Source: Mycolicibacterium arabiense
GTDB lineage: Bacteria > Actinomycetota > Actinomycetes > Mycobacteriales > Mycobacteriaceae
Direction: 5' to 3'
Assembly: GCF_010731815.2 (NCBI RefSeq)
Contig: NZ_AP022592.1
Span: 370,051 to 434,050, forward strand
DNA: 64,000 nucleotides
Position 1 is the first letter of the stretch. Every line of letters begins with the position of its first letter. This document shows, piece after piece, positions 1 to 8,493 of the stretch. A program made the position numbers and the translations under genes. The notes under the pieces were generated by a model. It made no database searches, was not told the origin of the DNA, and was given only the letters and a program-made list of their open reading frames with translations.

Positions 1-801
1 CGCTTGCAGCGCATGCAGGCCAAGCTGGCCGAGTCCCTGGCGCAGATGAGCGCCGAGTCCCAGGCGATCCGCAATGCGGAGTTGTACTGGGTGTCACGCG
101 ACATGGTGGACGTGGCTCTCGACGCCGCCGGTTCGCTTCCGGAGTGGACGCCGGCGATCGCCGCGCCGTGTCCCACTGGGCTGCTGTGCTGGGCCAAGCC
201 CGCCGGCGTCGTTCCGTGGAACGCGTTAAGTCCTGATGACCCTGGCGAGGTGGCCTGGGACGGGCTGTGGTGGTGGTCGCGACCGGATGGAGTGCTTCAG
301 CTACAACCGCTGTCGCGGCTGGCGAAGAACCCCGAGCTGCTGGCGCCCTACCAGGTGATGTCGCCGCTGTGGGCGACCAATCCCACCCTGATGGTCCAGC
401 CGTTGGTTCCAAGGACCGCCGAGGTGGCCGACGCTGCAGACGCCTCGCCTCTAGTCAGCATCGTCGGCGCGGCCTGGCTGCTGATGGGTCAGCCGACCGT
501 CGCCGCGACCCGCGCACTGGAGGCGCCCTCGCGAGGCCGCACCGGTGCGACTACTGGGCAGGCTGACCCCGATCAGGTCAGCATCATCGAGCTGCGCCGA
601 CCGATGAGCCCACCCCGTGAGGGCGACGGCCAATCACCTGATCGCCAGTACCATCATCGCTGGTGGGTCGGGGGGCACTGGCGGCAGCAAGCGTGCGGCC
701 CCAATCACGCCGATCGACGCCCGAAGTGGATCGCCCCGTACGTCAAGGGCCCCGACGGCGCCCCACTGAAAACGGACCGCGTCCACGTGTGGCGCCGCTA
801 G
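1..801 (+). CDS. Uncharacterised protein, 5' end outside window
   Basis: The frame is open at the left edge, so the real start lies outside the window; the TTG at base 4 is only the first possible start seen. The visible 266 codons have a Trp/Ala-rich middle and a distinctive basic, aromatic C-terminus (VGGHWRQQACGP, then RRPKWIAPYVKGP). I recall similar C-termini (GHWR, PKWI, KGP, APL) in uncharacterised proteins of actinobacterial mobile elements, but cannot name a family or function. No signal peptide or membrane segment is visible in this part. Codon use is typical of the window, so a real gene is likely. Confidence 0.7.
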   Translation, partial: RLQRMQAKLAESLAQMSAESQAIRNAELYWVSRDMVDVALDAAGSLPEWTPAIAAPCPTGLLCWAKPAGVVPWNALSPDDPGEVAWDGLWWWSRPDGVLQLQPLSRLAKNPELLAPYQVMSPLWATNPTLMVQPLVPRTAEVADAADASPLVSIVGAAWLLMGQPTVAATRALEAPSRGRTGATTGQADPDQVSIIELRRPMSPPREGDGQSPDRQYHHRWWVGGHWRQQACGPNHADRRPKWIAPYVKGPDGAPLKTDRVHVWRR

Positions 802-935
802 GCTCGCCGATCTTGGCCGCGAATTGCCAGTGAGACACTGTGCACTGCAACGGCATTGACCTGATCGGCATTGACGCAGCGCGATGCACATCGACACCGC
901 GCCAGAGGTCGAGTCGTCGGCCGGCCAAATGCGCT

Positions 936-1106
936 GCCCTTGCCTACGAGGGGCGCGCTTCTCACTGTCAGTGCCACGACCAAGGCGGTGTCGCTGTCGG
1001 ATTGGTCGATCAGGACGACGCCGCCGTTGTCGTAGACGGCGTAATTAACGATCGACAGTCCCGGCGGCCCCGTGCGCGCGTAGCGCCACCGCTCCACTCC
1101 GGTGTC
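936..1106 (-). pseudogene. Inverted internal fragment of a beta-propeller membrane protein gene
   Basis: Read on the minus strand, this stretch encodes TGVERWRYARTGPPG followed by a YAVYDNGGVV-like segment. It matches TGVERWHYRRTGPSAV and the following QTYDEASAV segment of the intact protein at 6548-8350 (its middle, about residues 265-315). The rest of the same gene copy lies immediately to the right on the opposite strand, so the fragment has been inverted relative to its neighbour. It has no start of its own and no plausible product. Confidence 0.75.
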
Positions 1107-1892
1107 TTCCCATTCCTGGTGGCCCGCATGCCCGACAGGTGGACCGCCTTCGATCCCCGCACTGGCGCCTCGACGTGGTCGATCCCCAACCCGGTTCGCT
1201 GCCCCGACGGCCCCGTTGCCCCGCTGGAGAACCTTTACCTTCGCCTGCCCTACTACGTCGTCGACGGTGCAAACACTCTGATGACCATCAACGACTGCTC
1301 GACGCCTGACCGAATCGTCATACGCGAGACCGCAGCAGACCCGGCGACCGGGAAGGTCCTGCGCGAACGGATGGTGCCCGGACTAGACACCGCCGACGCA
1401 CCCAGCGCGGCACGCCGCTGGTACGCCGGCCCGCAGGGCCGAGACGGTTACACAGCCACCGTCACCTGGCGGGACCGACGACCGGACCTCGACCTCTTCG
1501 TTGATGGGCCGACCGGCCGTCACTTCGACATGGGCGAGGCGTCTATCGAGGCGCGTTCGCCAGCCGACGGCGGATTCCTGGTGAACAGCGGCAGCACGTA
1601 TCGCCAATACTCGGGCGCGGGTGAATTCGTTTGCGAACTGAGCCTTGCGACGCCACGCTACGTTGAGACGGTGTTGCTGACCGATCAGATCGTCGAGGTC
1701 GACCGGACTGATCCACAACGACCGATGGTGCGAGTGTTCGATCGATCCAACTGTCAGGAGCGCGCGACGATTCCAGCCCCCTTTGACCCGGGGCGGGGTC
1801 AAAGCCTGCGCGTCTACCTCGTGCCTGGCGTCCTGCTGTTCGTCGTCGAGCAAGGCGGCGGCAATGGAACCCTGCATGGGTTCACGAGTTGA
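1105..1892 (+). pseudogene. Truncated C-terminal half of a PQQ-like beta-propeller protein
   Basis: The frame encodes a divergent copy of the C-terminal half of the 6548-8350 protein. PFLVARMPDRWTAFDPRTG aligns with SPFLVARGRQVWTAFDPRTG, and later parts share the VDRTDPQ/VDRAT, DGPTGRHFDMGEASIEA and final VLLFVVEQG segments. The N-terminal membrane part is missing, the neighbouring middle segment is inverted (936-1106), and about 40 residues between the two are absent. The frame is open upstream to 840 through non-homologous sequence; ATG 1129 is the first methionine inside the homologous part. It is best seen as the remnant of a duplicated gene. Confidence 0.7.
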
Positions 1893-2182
1893 TCACAGGG
1901 ACGGACGCCACGCCCGCCTCGATGACCGGAGGCGGCCGGTTCGGTCATGGCGCGCAGAGGTCTTGGGTGCCGGTGTTAGATTTCCTCCCGTGGCCCGTCG
2001 TGGGGCTGTCGCAATTTCGCTTTGCCCTCCTGGGGAGCGGAACCCGACTTGCGATCGCCTCGCGGCGGCCACTTTCCATCGGGATGCCCGCGGCGCCCTT
2101 CGTGCGGATCGACCGCGTGCAACGCCAGCACGGCAGACGCGCTACCGTCGCCGGCGCGCGGCCACCGCGGGGGTGACGTCCG

Positions 2183-2556
2183 ATGATCCGACCGCGCCGG
2201 TTCTCGTCTCGCCAGCCTGCCCCTCACATCGGTTCGAGTCGCGGTTGGGCGACCGAGAGATTCTGGGGCACTGTCGCCGTAGTGGTGAGTGCCATCGTCG
2301 GCGGCATCGCAGGAGTGGTGTGGCTGTGGTGCGCGCTCGTAATGCTCAGTTCACGCATCTCGACGGACCCCGGTTCATTTCCTAACGGCTTCGGCGTCAT
2401 GTTCGGCCTGGCCTTCGGTATCCCCGCGGGCCTGGTGTGCTGGTCGGTACTCCCGGCGAGCTCCCGCCCAAACGTTACGATCGCGGCCGCCGCCGCCTTG
2501 CCGCGACGTTTCTGGTCCTGCTCGGACTGCAGCTAGTGGCGTTGTTCGCGTTCTGA
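2183..2556 (+). CDS. Small three-helix membrane protein, frameshifted near its C-terminus
   Basis: The first 90 or so codons give a basic N-terminus and two membrane segments (about residues 27-57 and 70-92). The frame then runs into non-hydrophobic sequence and stops at 2536. In the frame one base back, sequence from about 2458 reads GELPPKRYDRGRRR and then a third hydrophobic helix (FLVLLGLQLVALFAF) ending in TGA at 2556. Restoring one G to the GG at about 2456 joins the two parts. I therefore call one gene with a one-base deletion, or a consensus error. Function unknown; there is no partner gene nearby. Confidence 0.5.
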
Positions 2557-2590
2557 GCACCGCCTGTATGCCCGCTCTAATTTCGGCGCG

Positions 2591-3229
2591 TCACCCTTGC
2601 AGGTCTGGGTGGACGAACCCCGTGTCCCGGACAGCCCAGATTTTGTCATTGTCGATGTTCGCGAAGTTGATCTTGTCAAGAGTGGAGCGGTCGTATCCCA
2701 CATTCAGGACGACACTGTTCTCCTCGTTTCCGTAGGCGTCTTTCGTCGGGAACCGGCCTTGCACTACCACTTGTGTGGCGTTGGGGTACTCGCGGAGTGC
2801 CCATTGCAGCGCCTGTTTCGTTTCAGACTGCGCCCCGAACCGGGTGAGGCCCATGAACAGTGCGTCCCCAATCTGAAATTCGGCGAAGGTCACTGTTCCC
2901 TCCTGACGGAAGGTGACCCCTTCGGGTCGCACCGGTCCTGTAGGCGTCGGTGTCGGTGTGGGCGCTGCGGCGGCGACCGTAGATCGGTAAGGGGTGTACG
3001 TGGTCGTCGAGGTGTTCGCGGTTGACTTCTCGTCGTCGTCGTTGCCACTCACACTGATGATCAGAATGAACGCGACTAGTGCGCCCACAATCAGCAGTAG
3101 TTTCCGAAGGCTGGCTGGTTCCTTCGGCGGCGGCGTCGCTACCGCGCGGTGCTCGGTCCACATAGTGCCGTCGTAGTAACGCTGTTGTCCTGGTCGCTCA
3201 GGATCTGGATACCAGCCTGGCGCGCTCAT
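2591..3229 (-). CDS. DUF2510-domain membrane-anchored protein
   Basis: Near the N-terminus is the DUF2510 signature (APGWYPDP, RYYDGTMWT), a short Trp-rich domain common in actinobacterial membrane proteins and often placed just before a transmembrane helix. One helix follows (LLLIVGALVAFILIISV, about residues 45-62), then a Thr/Pro-rich linker and a soluble C-terminal domain of about 120 residues probably outside the membrane. I chose the start at 3229 (MSAPGWYPDP), which has a G-rich stretch just upstream; an in-frame ATG at 3241 would add four residues. Function unknown. A second DUF2510 gene lies at 5404-5787. Confidence 0.85.
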   Translation of the reverse strand: MSAPGWYPDPERPGQQRYYDGTMWTEHRAVATPPPKEPASLRKLLLIVGALVAFILIISVSGNDDDEKSTANTSTTTYTPYRSTVAAAAPTPTPTPTGPVRPEGVTFRQEGTVTFAEFQIGDALFMGLTRFGAQSETKQALQWALREYPNATQVVVQGRFPTKDAYGNEENSVVLNVGYDRSTLDKINFANIDNDKIWAVRDTGFVHPDLQG

Positions 3230-3329
3230 CGGTGCCCCCATGGCACGGATCGTAGCTGAGCAAACGTTTGAGAGCAGCTAAATCGGCTCGTCCAAATTGC
3301 GTCAACCATGCACTAAACGGACGGAGCAC

Positions 3330-3550
3330 CTAGCTTCGTTCGTTGTAGACGCTGCCTATCGACAGCCCGCTGATCCGTTGCCGCAGCAACCCCTCGACGT
3401 GGCGGCGTGCCGCGGCTTCCGTGTGATGCGACTGCCCCAGCTCCACAGTCTTACCGCCGCGTACCTCAGTCCACTCAATCGCCAATACTCGGTGCCGGCG
3501 TAGGCGGTGAGGTCGTCTCGGGATGGCTCGGTGGCGCGGATCAGTGCCAC
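3330..3550 (-). CDS. Small uncharacterised protein, one apparent frameshift
   Basis: A GTG-started frame at 3550 begins MALIRATEPSRDDLTAYAG. It then changes register near 3495, where adding one G to a GG pair continues it as HRVLAIEWTEVRGGKTVELG, then a helical tail ending ISGLSIGSVYNERS and a TAG at 3330. Either frame alone gives only a short, half-meaningful peptide. The reconstructed product of about 73 residues has no recognisable domain. It otherwise fills a 390-base stretch with no gene, and is offered with caution. Confidence 0.4.
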
Positions 3551-3631
3551 CTGGTCACGCGCTTGACGATCACACCAGACACGCTAGAACCGACCGCCGA
3601 CGTCGGATGCCCTGGCTAGACTGCCGCGGCT

Positions 3632-4039
3632 ATGGGGGATCTCTATGCACCGCACCTGCCCGAACCAGCCCGAAACAAAACGCCCGCCACCCGGACGTTC
3701 GTCGTGCTCACGTCTATTGCCAGCGGGGCAATTGTCATAGCGTCCGTGATCGGCTTCCAGCTATGGCAGAAGCAACAGCCTGACGCAGCCGGCCTCGCCA
3801 GCGAGGTCCTCGACTCCATGAATGCATCACTCGACGCCGACGATAAGTTCCGCGACGAGGGCGTACACGCCGAATCCATCACCGTTATGCACATCACCGG
3901 CAACATGTTCGAGGGCCAGGCCGAGTTGGTGAATGACAGCGGCAAGCGGGACTCGGCATCGGTGCACATCAGCTACGACGGCGAAAACCTCTATTGGCGA
4001 ACCGACCCCGGTTCATTCTTCGAGGTTCTAACGGACTAG
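3632..4039 (+). CDS. Single-pass membrane protein with small extracytoplasmic domain
   Basis: This 135-residue protein has a Pro-rich cytoplasmic start, one transmembrane helix (about residues 22-44, FVVLTSIASGAIVIASVIGF) and an outer domain of about 85 residues. The outer domain (ESITVMHITGNMFEGQAEL, then DGENLYWRTDPGSFFEVL) has the look of DUF4333-like mycobacterial domains, but lacks obvious paired cysteines, so the assignment is tentative. The ATG at 3632 is the only good start. It stands alone between opposite-strand genes. Confidence 0.75.
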   Translation: MGDLYAPHLPEPARNKTPATRTFVVLTSIASGAIVIASVIGFQLWQKQQPDAAGLASEVLDSMNASLDADDKFRDEGVHAESITVMHITGNMFEGQAELVNDSGKRDSASVHISYDGENLYWRTDPGSFFEVLTD

Positions 4040-4086
4040 AGCCAACGCTCCCCACCCACAGTTCTCCGATTGTTGGAGAACTGTCT

Positions 4087-4419
4087 TCACTTGTGGAGGA
4101 ACCGCCCAATCGCATCGAGGACTTCTGACTCCGCTGTATCAACCATCTTGGCCCATTGGGCCACCGTTACCCGAGCGATTAGGGTCATCCCGCTCAACAG
4201 GCTTGTGAGCTGCTCCACGTTGGCCACGAGTTTCTGAACGTCCCGCTCGAGCTTCTGGAGACTGGGGCTGAGGGTGTCATCCGATGCCGGATACCACTCC
4301 GATTCGCTCTTGTCGGCCAGAACCCCCTGGATCACCTCGCCCATCAGTCCGTCATAGCTTGCAGTCAAGAGAGCCAGCGCGTCGAGATCGCCCTGTGCTC
4401 CCCGTCTAGATTCCGTCAT
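4087..4419 (-). CDS. Small helical protein of unknown function
   Basis: This 110-residue protein is rich in long helices with heptad-like leucine/valine spacing (LSPSLQKLERDVQKLVANVE, about residues 50-75), which suggests a coiled coil or helical bundle. There is no signal peptide, membrane segment or known motif. The start is ATG 4419 and the stop is TGA at 4087. It is convergent with the preceding membrane-protein gene. Confidence 0.6.
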   Translation of the reverse strand: MTESRRGAQGDLDALALLTASYDGLMGEVIQGVLADKSESEWYPASDDTLSPSLQKLERDVQKLVANVEQLTSLLSGMTLIARVTVAQWAKMVDTAESEVLDAIGRFLHK

Positions 4420-4486
4420 GCTTCGAGCCTGTCATGGAAGCGTGTCCTCCAGCGGGACGTTCTGGCAACAGAGCTGAACCTGCGCA

Positions 4487-4654
4487 ATGATCGAATACAT
4501 GCCCCTCGTCAAATGCTCGCACTGCACCCATCCCATGCGGAGCAACGAATCCCACGGCCGCTACAAGGCGAACGACCCCTCGCTGCCTAAGCGGTGCCGT
4601 GACTGCAACACCTGCACCGCTAAGTACGGTCCGCTGCCGCTGATCGATGAGTGA
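4487..4654 (+). CDS. 55-residue zinc-ribbon-like small protein
   Basis: ATG 4487 opens a 55-codon frame ending in TGA at 4652-4654. It contains C10-x2-C13 and C37-x2-C40-x2-C43 in a basic context (VKCSHCTHPM, KRCRDCNTCTAK), the layout of a small treble-clef or zinc-ribbon protein, as common in actinophages and plasmids. It ends 18 bases before the GTG of the next gene and is probably co-transcribed with it. It is short enough to be missed by automatic calling. Confidence 0.6.
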   Translation: MIEYMPLVKCSHCTHPMRSNESHGRYKANDPSLPKRCRDCNTCTAKYGPLPLIDE

Positions 4655-4672
4655 GGCCGATATCGTCAAGCC

Positions 4673-5263
4673 GTGTTGAAGGCTCTGGGGGGACTGCTCC
4701 TATTCGCTGCTGGCACGGTGGTCGGATGGGCCGTCACCGGCAAATTCGACGCCACTTGGGTGAGCGCGGTTGGCACGTGGGCCGGCGCGGTGGGCACCAT
4801 CGCCGCCATCTTGTGGGCTGTTCACACGTTTCAGACGGAGACGCGGCAGCGGACCGAGGATCTAGTTCGCGAGAGGGAGGATGAGCGCCACGCCCAGCAG
4901 CTCGAGGCGCAAAAGGTAACGGTGAGCGTTTTTGGCGGTGGCGGGTACGGGGCGGAAGGCGAAAAGACGATGACAAGTGTCAACGTCGAATTTTTGAACG
5001 GAACCAACAAGTCGATCTCGATCACGGAGTTCCGTCTGCCGGGTGTGATGTTGGTGGAAGGCCGCGAACAACGACAGTTCGTGAGCGCGATAGCGCCGCA
5101 TGCTCAGCCGAGGTACCTAGTCAACATTGAGCCGAGGCGAGCCTCCGACGACCAGTTCAGCGGAAGACCTTTCAAGTTGTCGACGCCGGTCATTCGCTAC
5201 CAGATTGATGACATCACTTGGGAGCGGACGGGCCAAGACCCGCCAATCCGTGTGCTTGAGTAG
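4673..5263 (+). CDS. Two-helix membrane protein with C-terminal soluble domain
   Basis: The start is GTG 4673, just after the stop of the zinc-ribbon gene. Residues 5-22 and 30-52 are hydrophobic helices (LGGLLLFAAGTVVGWAV; VSAVGTWAGAVGTIAAILWAV). A charged coiled-coil-like stretch (about residues 55-80) and a beta-rich domain of about 115 residues follow. The arrangement (hairpin in the membrane, charged linker, cytoplasmic domain) is common in uncharacterised actinobacterial proteins. No catalytic motif is seen. A short repeat, shared with the end of the next gene, follows the stop. Confidence 0.75.
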   Translation: MLKALGGLLLFAAGTVVGWAVTGKFDATWVSAVGTWAGAVGTIAAILWAVHTFQTETRQRTEDLVREREDERHAQQLEAQKVTVSVFGGGGYGAEGEKTMTSVNVEFLNGTNKSISITEFRLPGVMLVEGREQRQFVSAIAPHAQPRYLVNIEPRRASDDQFSGRPFKLSTPVIRYQIDDITWERTGQDPPIRVLE

Positions 5264-5266
5264 GTC

Positions 5267-5290
5267 GGCCCGCCCCAAGGGGAGGTAGGG
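5267..5290 (+). repeat. 24-base direct repeat, copy 1
   Basis: GGCCCGCCCCA followed by an AGGGGAGGTAGGG stretch, three bases after a stop codon. It is nearly identical to the copy at 5798-5821, so the two bracket the DUF2510 gene at 5404-5787. Confidence 0.6.
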
Positions 5291-5403
5291 TCGAGCCGGG
5301 ACGGTAAGCAAGTTGCCCCCATTGGCTATGTGCTGTGGGCAGACCCGTTGAGTCGACCGTTATGCTCGCGCAACGGTTGCTGGCAGAGGGGGGAGCAAAG
5401 TTG

Positions 5404-5787
5404 ATGGCGAATCGAACGCCCGGGTGGTACCCGGACCCAAACGACAACTCGACAGAGCATTATTGGGATGGCGCGGGGTGGCACGGGAAGCGCAAGGTAA
5501 GACCACTTAGCAGCCCCGAAGGGTTTGACCAGAAAAACGAGAACGCTCTATCGAGGTACTGGAATAGCCTGGACAGCCGCAGCAAGGTTGGCGCCGTCAT
5601 AGGCGCAGTCGCCACTTCATTCGTCCTCTTGGGGCTGGTGATGACTGTGGTGGAGGAAAGCTCAAACAGTGAGCTAAGGGATTCGTGCGAGGCGGAGGCC
5701 AGTCGCAACGGGTACTCCGGCGCTGAATTCGATCAAGTAGTCGAGTTTTGCATCGACTACGACGAGCAGTTCGGCGGCCAGCCTTAA
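5404..5787 (+). CDS. Small DUF2510-domain membrane protein
   Basis: The protein begins MANRTPGWYPDPND and HYWDGAGWHGK, a clear DUF2510 domain (residues 1-30). A linker, one transmembrane helix (about residues 62-84, VGAVIGAVATSFVLLGLVMTVV) and a short outer tail with two cysteines (DSCEAEA, EFCIDYD) follow. ATG 5404 is preferred because it has a good GGGGGAG upstream and places DUF2510 at the very N-terminus; the frame is open further upstream. It is bracketed by two copies of a 24-base repeat, which suggests it may have been acquired as a unit. Confidence 0.8.
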   Translation: MANRTPGWYPDPNDNSTEHYWDGAGWHGKRKVRPLSSPEGFDQKNENALSRYWNSLDSRSKVGAVIGAVATSFVLLGLVMTVVEESSNSELRDSCEAEASRNGYSGAEFDQVVEFCIDYDEQFGGQP

Positions 5788-5797
5788 CAGTGGCCTT

Positions 5798-5821
5798 GGC
5801 CCGCCCCAGGGAGAGGTAGGG
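5798..5821 (+). repeat. 24-base direct repeat, copy 2
   Basis: GGCCCGCCCCA followed by GGGAGAGGTAGGG, about 21 of 24 bases identical to 5267-5290 and likewise just downstream of a stop codon. Confidence 0.6.
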
Positions 5822-5855
5822 GCGTCCACCGTGACCGACACCCTTTAGTTGGACG

Positions 5856-6212
5856 TCATTGGTCGATGTTCGGTTCCATCCGACTTTGTCGCCCTCTGTG
5901 CGTGAGGCCGAGCGGACCTCCGGACACGGGGCAGATGCATGGTTCGTGGTCCTCGGCCTCGCAGACGGGACAACCCGTCATACGTTCCTCGGCGCGATCC
6001 CGGTACTCAGCCCCGACGTCATCACGGAGGGTGGCGTGTCGAGTCAGCTGACCGCAGTTCGAGCACTTCAACGTCTGAGTCATGCGCCATCCTGCGGGAT
6101 GGACCCCGTCGTCGAAGCTCTTGTTGTCGTCATTCCTGCGGCCGGCGCGGGTGCTGATGTCGCGCAGTTGACCGCAGTCGCAGCAAAGCGCCCGTACGAA
6201 CGTCGTACTCAT
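5856..6212 (-). CDS. Cysteine-rich zinc-binding protein
   Basis: This 118-residue protein has three cysteine groups: RALCCDCGQLRD near the N-terminus, KCSNCGQLTRH in the middle and CPVCEAEDHEPCIC near the C-terminus. The spacing fits two or three zinc knuckles, so a nucleic-acid or protein-binding role is likely; no enzyme motif is present. The ATG at 6212 overlaps the stop of the upstream minus-strand gene by four bases (ATGA), so the two are translationally coupled. Similar cysteine-rich proteins are common in mycobacteriophages and plasmids. Confidence 0.75.
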   Translation of the reverse strand: MSTTFVRALCCDCGQLRDISTRAGRRNDDNKSFDDGVHPAGWRMTQTLKCSNCGQLTRHATLRDDVGAEYRDRAEERMTGCPVCEAEDHEPCICPVSGGPLGLTHRGRQSRMEPNIDQ

Positions 6213-6510
6213 CGCGCAGCCTCGTCGACGATCTCGCAGGTGTCGGCGAAATTCTGCAGCATCGCCGCCAGCCGGCGGCCTTCTCCGGCGTCATGTCCTC
6301 GCCGCAAGCCTGGAACTCCTTGTGCAGCTCGAGAAGGATGCTGCGGTCTGTATGCCCGTCGGGGAGTTGCATCCCGCGGATGGTGAGGATGGCGGCGCCC
6401 ACGTCGAATGGGGCTTGATCGAAGCGTCGCATTCGGTCGCCGGAGGCGCCTTCCCATTCGTCGACCCACAGTGGTCGGTGGTCTCGCAGGTGGACACACG
6501 GGGCGTCTGA
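6209..6510 (-). pseudogene. Frameshifted, start-less gene upstream of the zinc protein
   Basis: The minus strand reads CVHLRDHRPLWVDEWEGASG, then MRRFDQAPFDVGAAILTIRG and a helical segment ending DMTPEKAA. One base must then be added (CC to CCC at about 6276) to continue as RLAAMLQNFADTCEIVDEAA with a stop at 6209. Upstream of about 6510 the frame has no ATG, GTG or TTG, so the 5' end is lost or in another frame. It overlaps the ATG of the zinc protein by four bases, showing they were an operon. The start of the plus-strand propeller gene at 6548 is close by. Family unknown. Confidence 0.5.
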
Positions 6511-6547
6511 TCCCGATCGCTTCGGTTCTCTTCGGATCTGAGTCGCG

Positions 6548-8350
6548 GTGGAGAAACTGGTGCACGGAACCCCAGACCCGTCGTGTGAGGATCAGTGGGT
6601 GTGTGATGCAACGGCTTTCGCGCCCGACATGCTCTCCAGGGTGCGGTATGCCTTCGTCGGCTTTAGCGTGACGGTGTTGGCGGTGGCGGTGGTGCTCGGG
6701 CTCTGCGGGTCGCTGATCGCCACCGGACCGAACTGTCTGGGTGAGTGCGACTTTCGTGTCGTACCGATCTTTCTGTGGGTCTTCACCGCCACCGCGGCGA
6801 CGTTGCTGGGGTGGGTGTTGATTGCTCTGCGCCGCTCCGGCGGTAGCGCCTTGGGTGTGGTCGGCACGTCGGTGGCCATCATCGGCCTGCTTGCCGTGGG
6901 GTTGGAGCAGCCGGTGTCGTTCCGGCTCGGGTATGGCAACGAGCCGCTGAGTCCGCAGCAGCCGCTGTTCGCGGTGGTGTATTGGTTGACCATCGCCGGC
7001 GCAGTGGCGGTGGCTGCCGGTTCCGCCGCTGCGGGCCGGCGCGGTGGCCGCCGACCGACCGCGTTGCGCGTCGGCAGTGCGGTCGGGTTGGTCGTCGCGG
7101 TCGTCATGGCCGGGGGCACGTGGTGGTCTGCGCTCGGATCGCACGGCCTCGATGCCACGACCGCAGCCGAGGTCGACGTGCCCGCGGTGCCCCAGGCGCT
7201 GGGCGAACGGGCGTTCCGCGTCCCCGTCGGCGTTCTCGGGCCGAGGGAACCGCCTGAGTCGCTACACCTCTACGGTGCTGGTGCCGGGTTCATGCTGTGG
7301 CAAGAGAACCTCGACGACATCACCGCCTACGGCTCAACGGGTGTGGAGCGCTGGCATTACCGCCGCACCGGCCCGTCGGCGGTGCGGATCGTGGCCGTTC
7401 AAACCTACGACGAGGCGAGCGCGGTGATCGTGGCGCTCAAGACGCGCAACCCCGGCGCTGATTCCGAGGAACTGTCGGTGTTCGTCGGTCTCGACGCCGT
7501 CACCGGTCAACAGCTGTGGTCGGCAACGGGACCGGTGCTCAGCGACGCCTACTACGCAGGCAGACGCGGCGCGCCGTCGCCGTTCCTTGTGGCGCGGGGC
7601 CGCCAGGTGTGGACCGCCTTCGATCCGCGCACCGGCAATCAGCTGTGGCAAGTGCCCAGCCCGTCCTCGTGCGGGTACGTGCGGGTGGCCGACACCGCCA
7701 CCACGGTCGTGGGGATCGAGCAGTGCCGCGCCGAGGACGAACGGACCTCGACCATCCGCGTGGTGGCACTCGACCCCGCAAGTGGCGAGACGCGGTTCGC
7801 GAAGGATCTCTTGACCCGCCAGGATGTCTCATCAGACTCGACCGCTCAGTCTGCCGGTCGCGACGGCTCGGCGGTCGACGTGTCCTGGGGTACCCCGGAC
7901 TACTCGAGCGGGCCCTACCAGTCGCCGCACGCGCAGCTCTACATCGAAGGCGGCACCGGCGCGGTCACCGACTTCGGTGACGCGCGCATCGAAGCGTCCC
8001 GCTGGCCGGTCGGCGACTTCGTCGTCGTCACCCGTACAGGTCCGCGCGAGTATCAGCAAGCCCTGCACGGTATCGACGGCGCCCAAACCTGCACCCTGCC
8101 CACCGGTTTCGCAACCGGCGGCCGGTGGGACAAGGACCGCGCCGAGACGGTGTGGCTGGGCCGCGAGCTCATCACCAAGACCCGTGATCGCGACGCCGGC
8201 CTACAGGCCGTCGACCGAGCCACCTGCCAGATCGCCGCGACCCGACCCCTCGCCGGTGGGTCCATTATGGCGCTGGCCGCCGCGCCCGGTGTGTTGACTG
8301 CCCTGGTCTACGACGACGGTCGGCTGTTCGTCGAGGGCTACGCGCCTTGA
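6548..8350 (+). CDS. Membrane-anchored PQQ-like beta-propeller protein
   Basis: The N-terminal part has four hydrophobic segments (about residues 33-58, 72-93, 98-118 and 135-160) and a fifth at about 178-196. A domain of about 400 residues follows that probably folds as a beta-propeller outside the membrane. Its repeats carry the PQQ-like pattern, for example LDAVTGQQLWSATG, FDPRTGNQLWQVPSP and LDPASGETRFAKD. These domains usually mediate binding or assembly and often do not hold PQQ, so no enzyme is claimed. The start is GTG 6548 or ATG 6629; neither has a strong ribosome site. A rearranged partial copy is at 936-1892. Confidence 0.8.
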   Translation: MEKLVHGTPDPSCEDQWVCDATAFAPDMLSRVRYAFVGFSVTVLAVAVVLGLCGSLIATGPNCLGECDFRVVPIFLWVFTATAATLLGWVLIALRRSGGSALGVVGTSVAIIGLLAVGLEQPVSFRLGYGNEPLSPQQPLFAVVYWLTIAGAVAVAAGSAAAGRRGGRRPTALRVGSAVGLVVAVVMAGGTWWSALGSHGLDATTAAEVDVPAVPQALGERAFRVPVGVLGPREPPESLHLYGAGAGFMLWQENLDDITAYGSTGVERWHYRRTGPSAVRIVAVQTYDEASAVIVALKTRNPGADSEELSVFVGLDAVTGQQLWSATGPVLSDAYYAGRRGAPSPFLVARGRQVWTAFDPRTGNQLWQVPSPSSCGYVRVADTATTVVGIEQCRAEDERTSTIRVVALDPASGETRFAKDLLTRQDVSSDSTAQSAGRDGSAVDVSWGTPDYSSGPYQSPHAQLYIEGGTGAVTDFGDARIEASRWPVGDFVVVTRTGPREYQQALHGIDGAQTCTLPTGFATGGRWDKDRAETVWLGRELITKTRDRDAGLQAVDRATCQIAATRPLAGGSIMALAAAPGVLTALVYDDGRLFVEGYAP

Positions 8351-8493
8351 ATTGACTCCGATACCCCACCAGAATCGAGAACTGCAAGGCGCCAGACACA
8401 CTCCGGCTGCTCCGCGCTCCCCCGAGCCCCGAAAGCGTGGGATTGCTTGGCTTGTCGGCGCCGCGCCATCGATACGAGGTATCGACTCATCGC

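Noticed and set aside
6209..7144. Long minus-strand open frame of 311 codons opposite the propeller gene
   Set aside because: Arg/Pro/His-rich shadow of the plus-strand gene; only its last 25 codons, joined to another frame, look like protein and are reported as part of 6209-6510.
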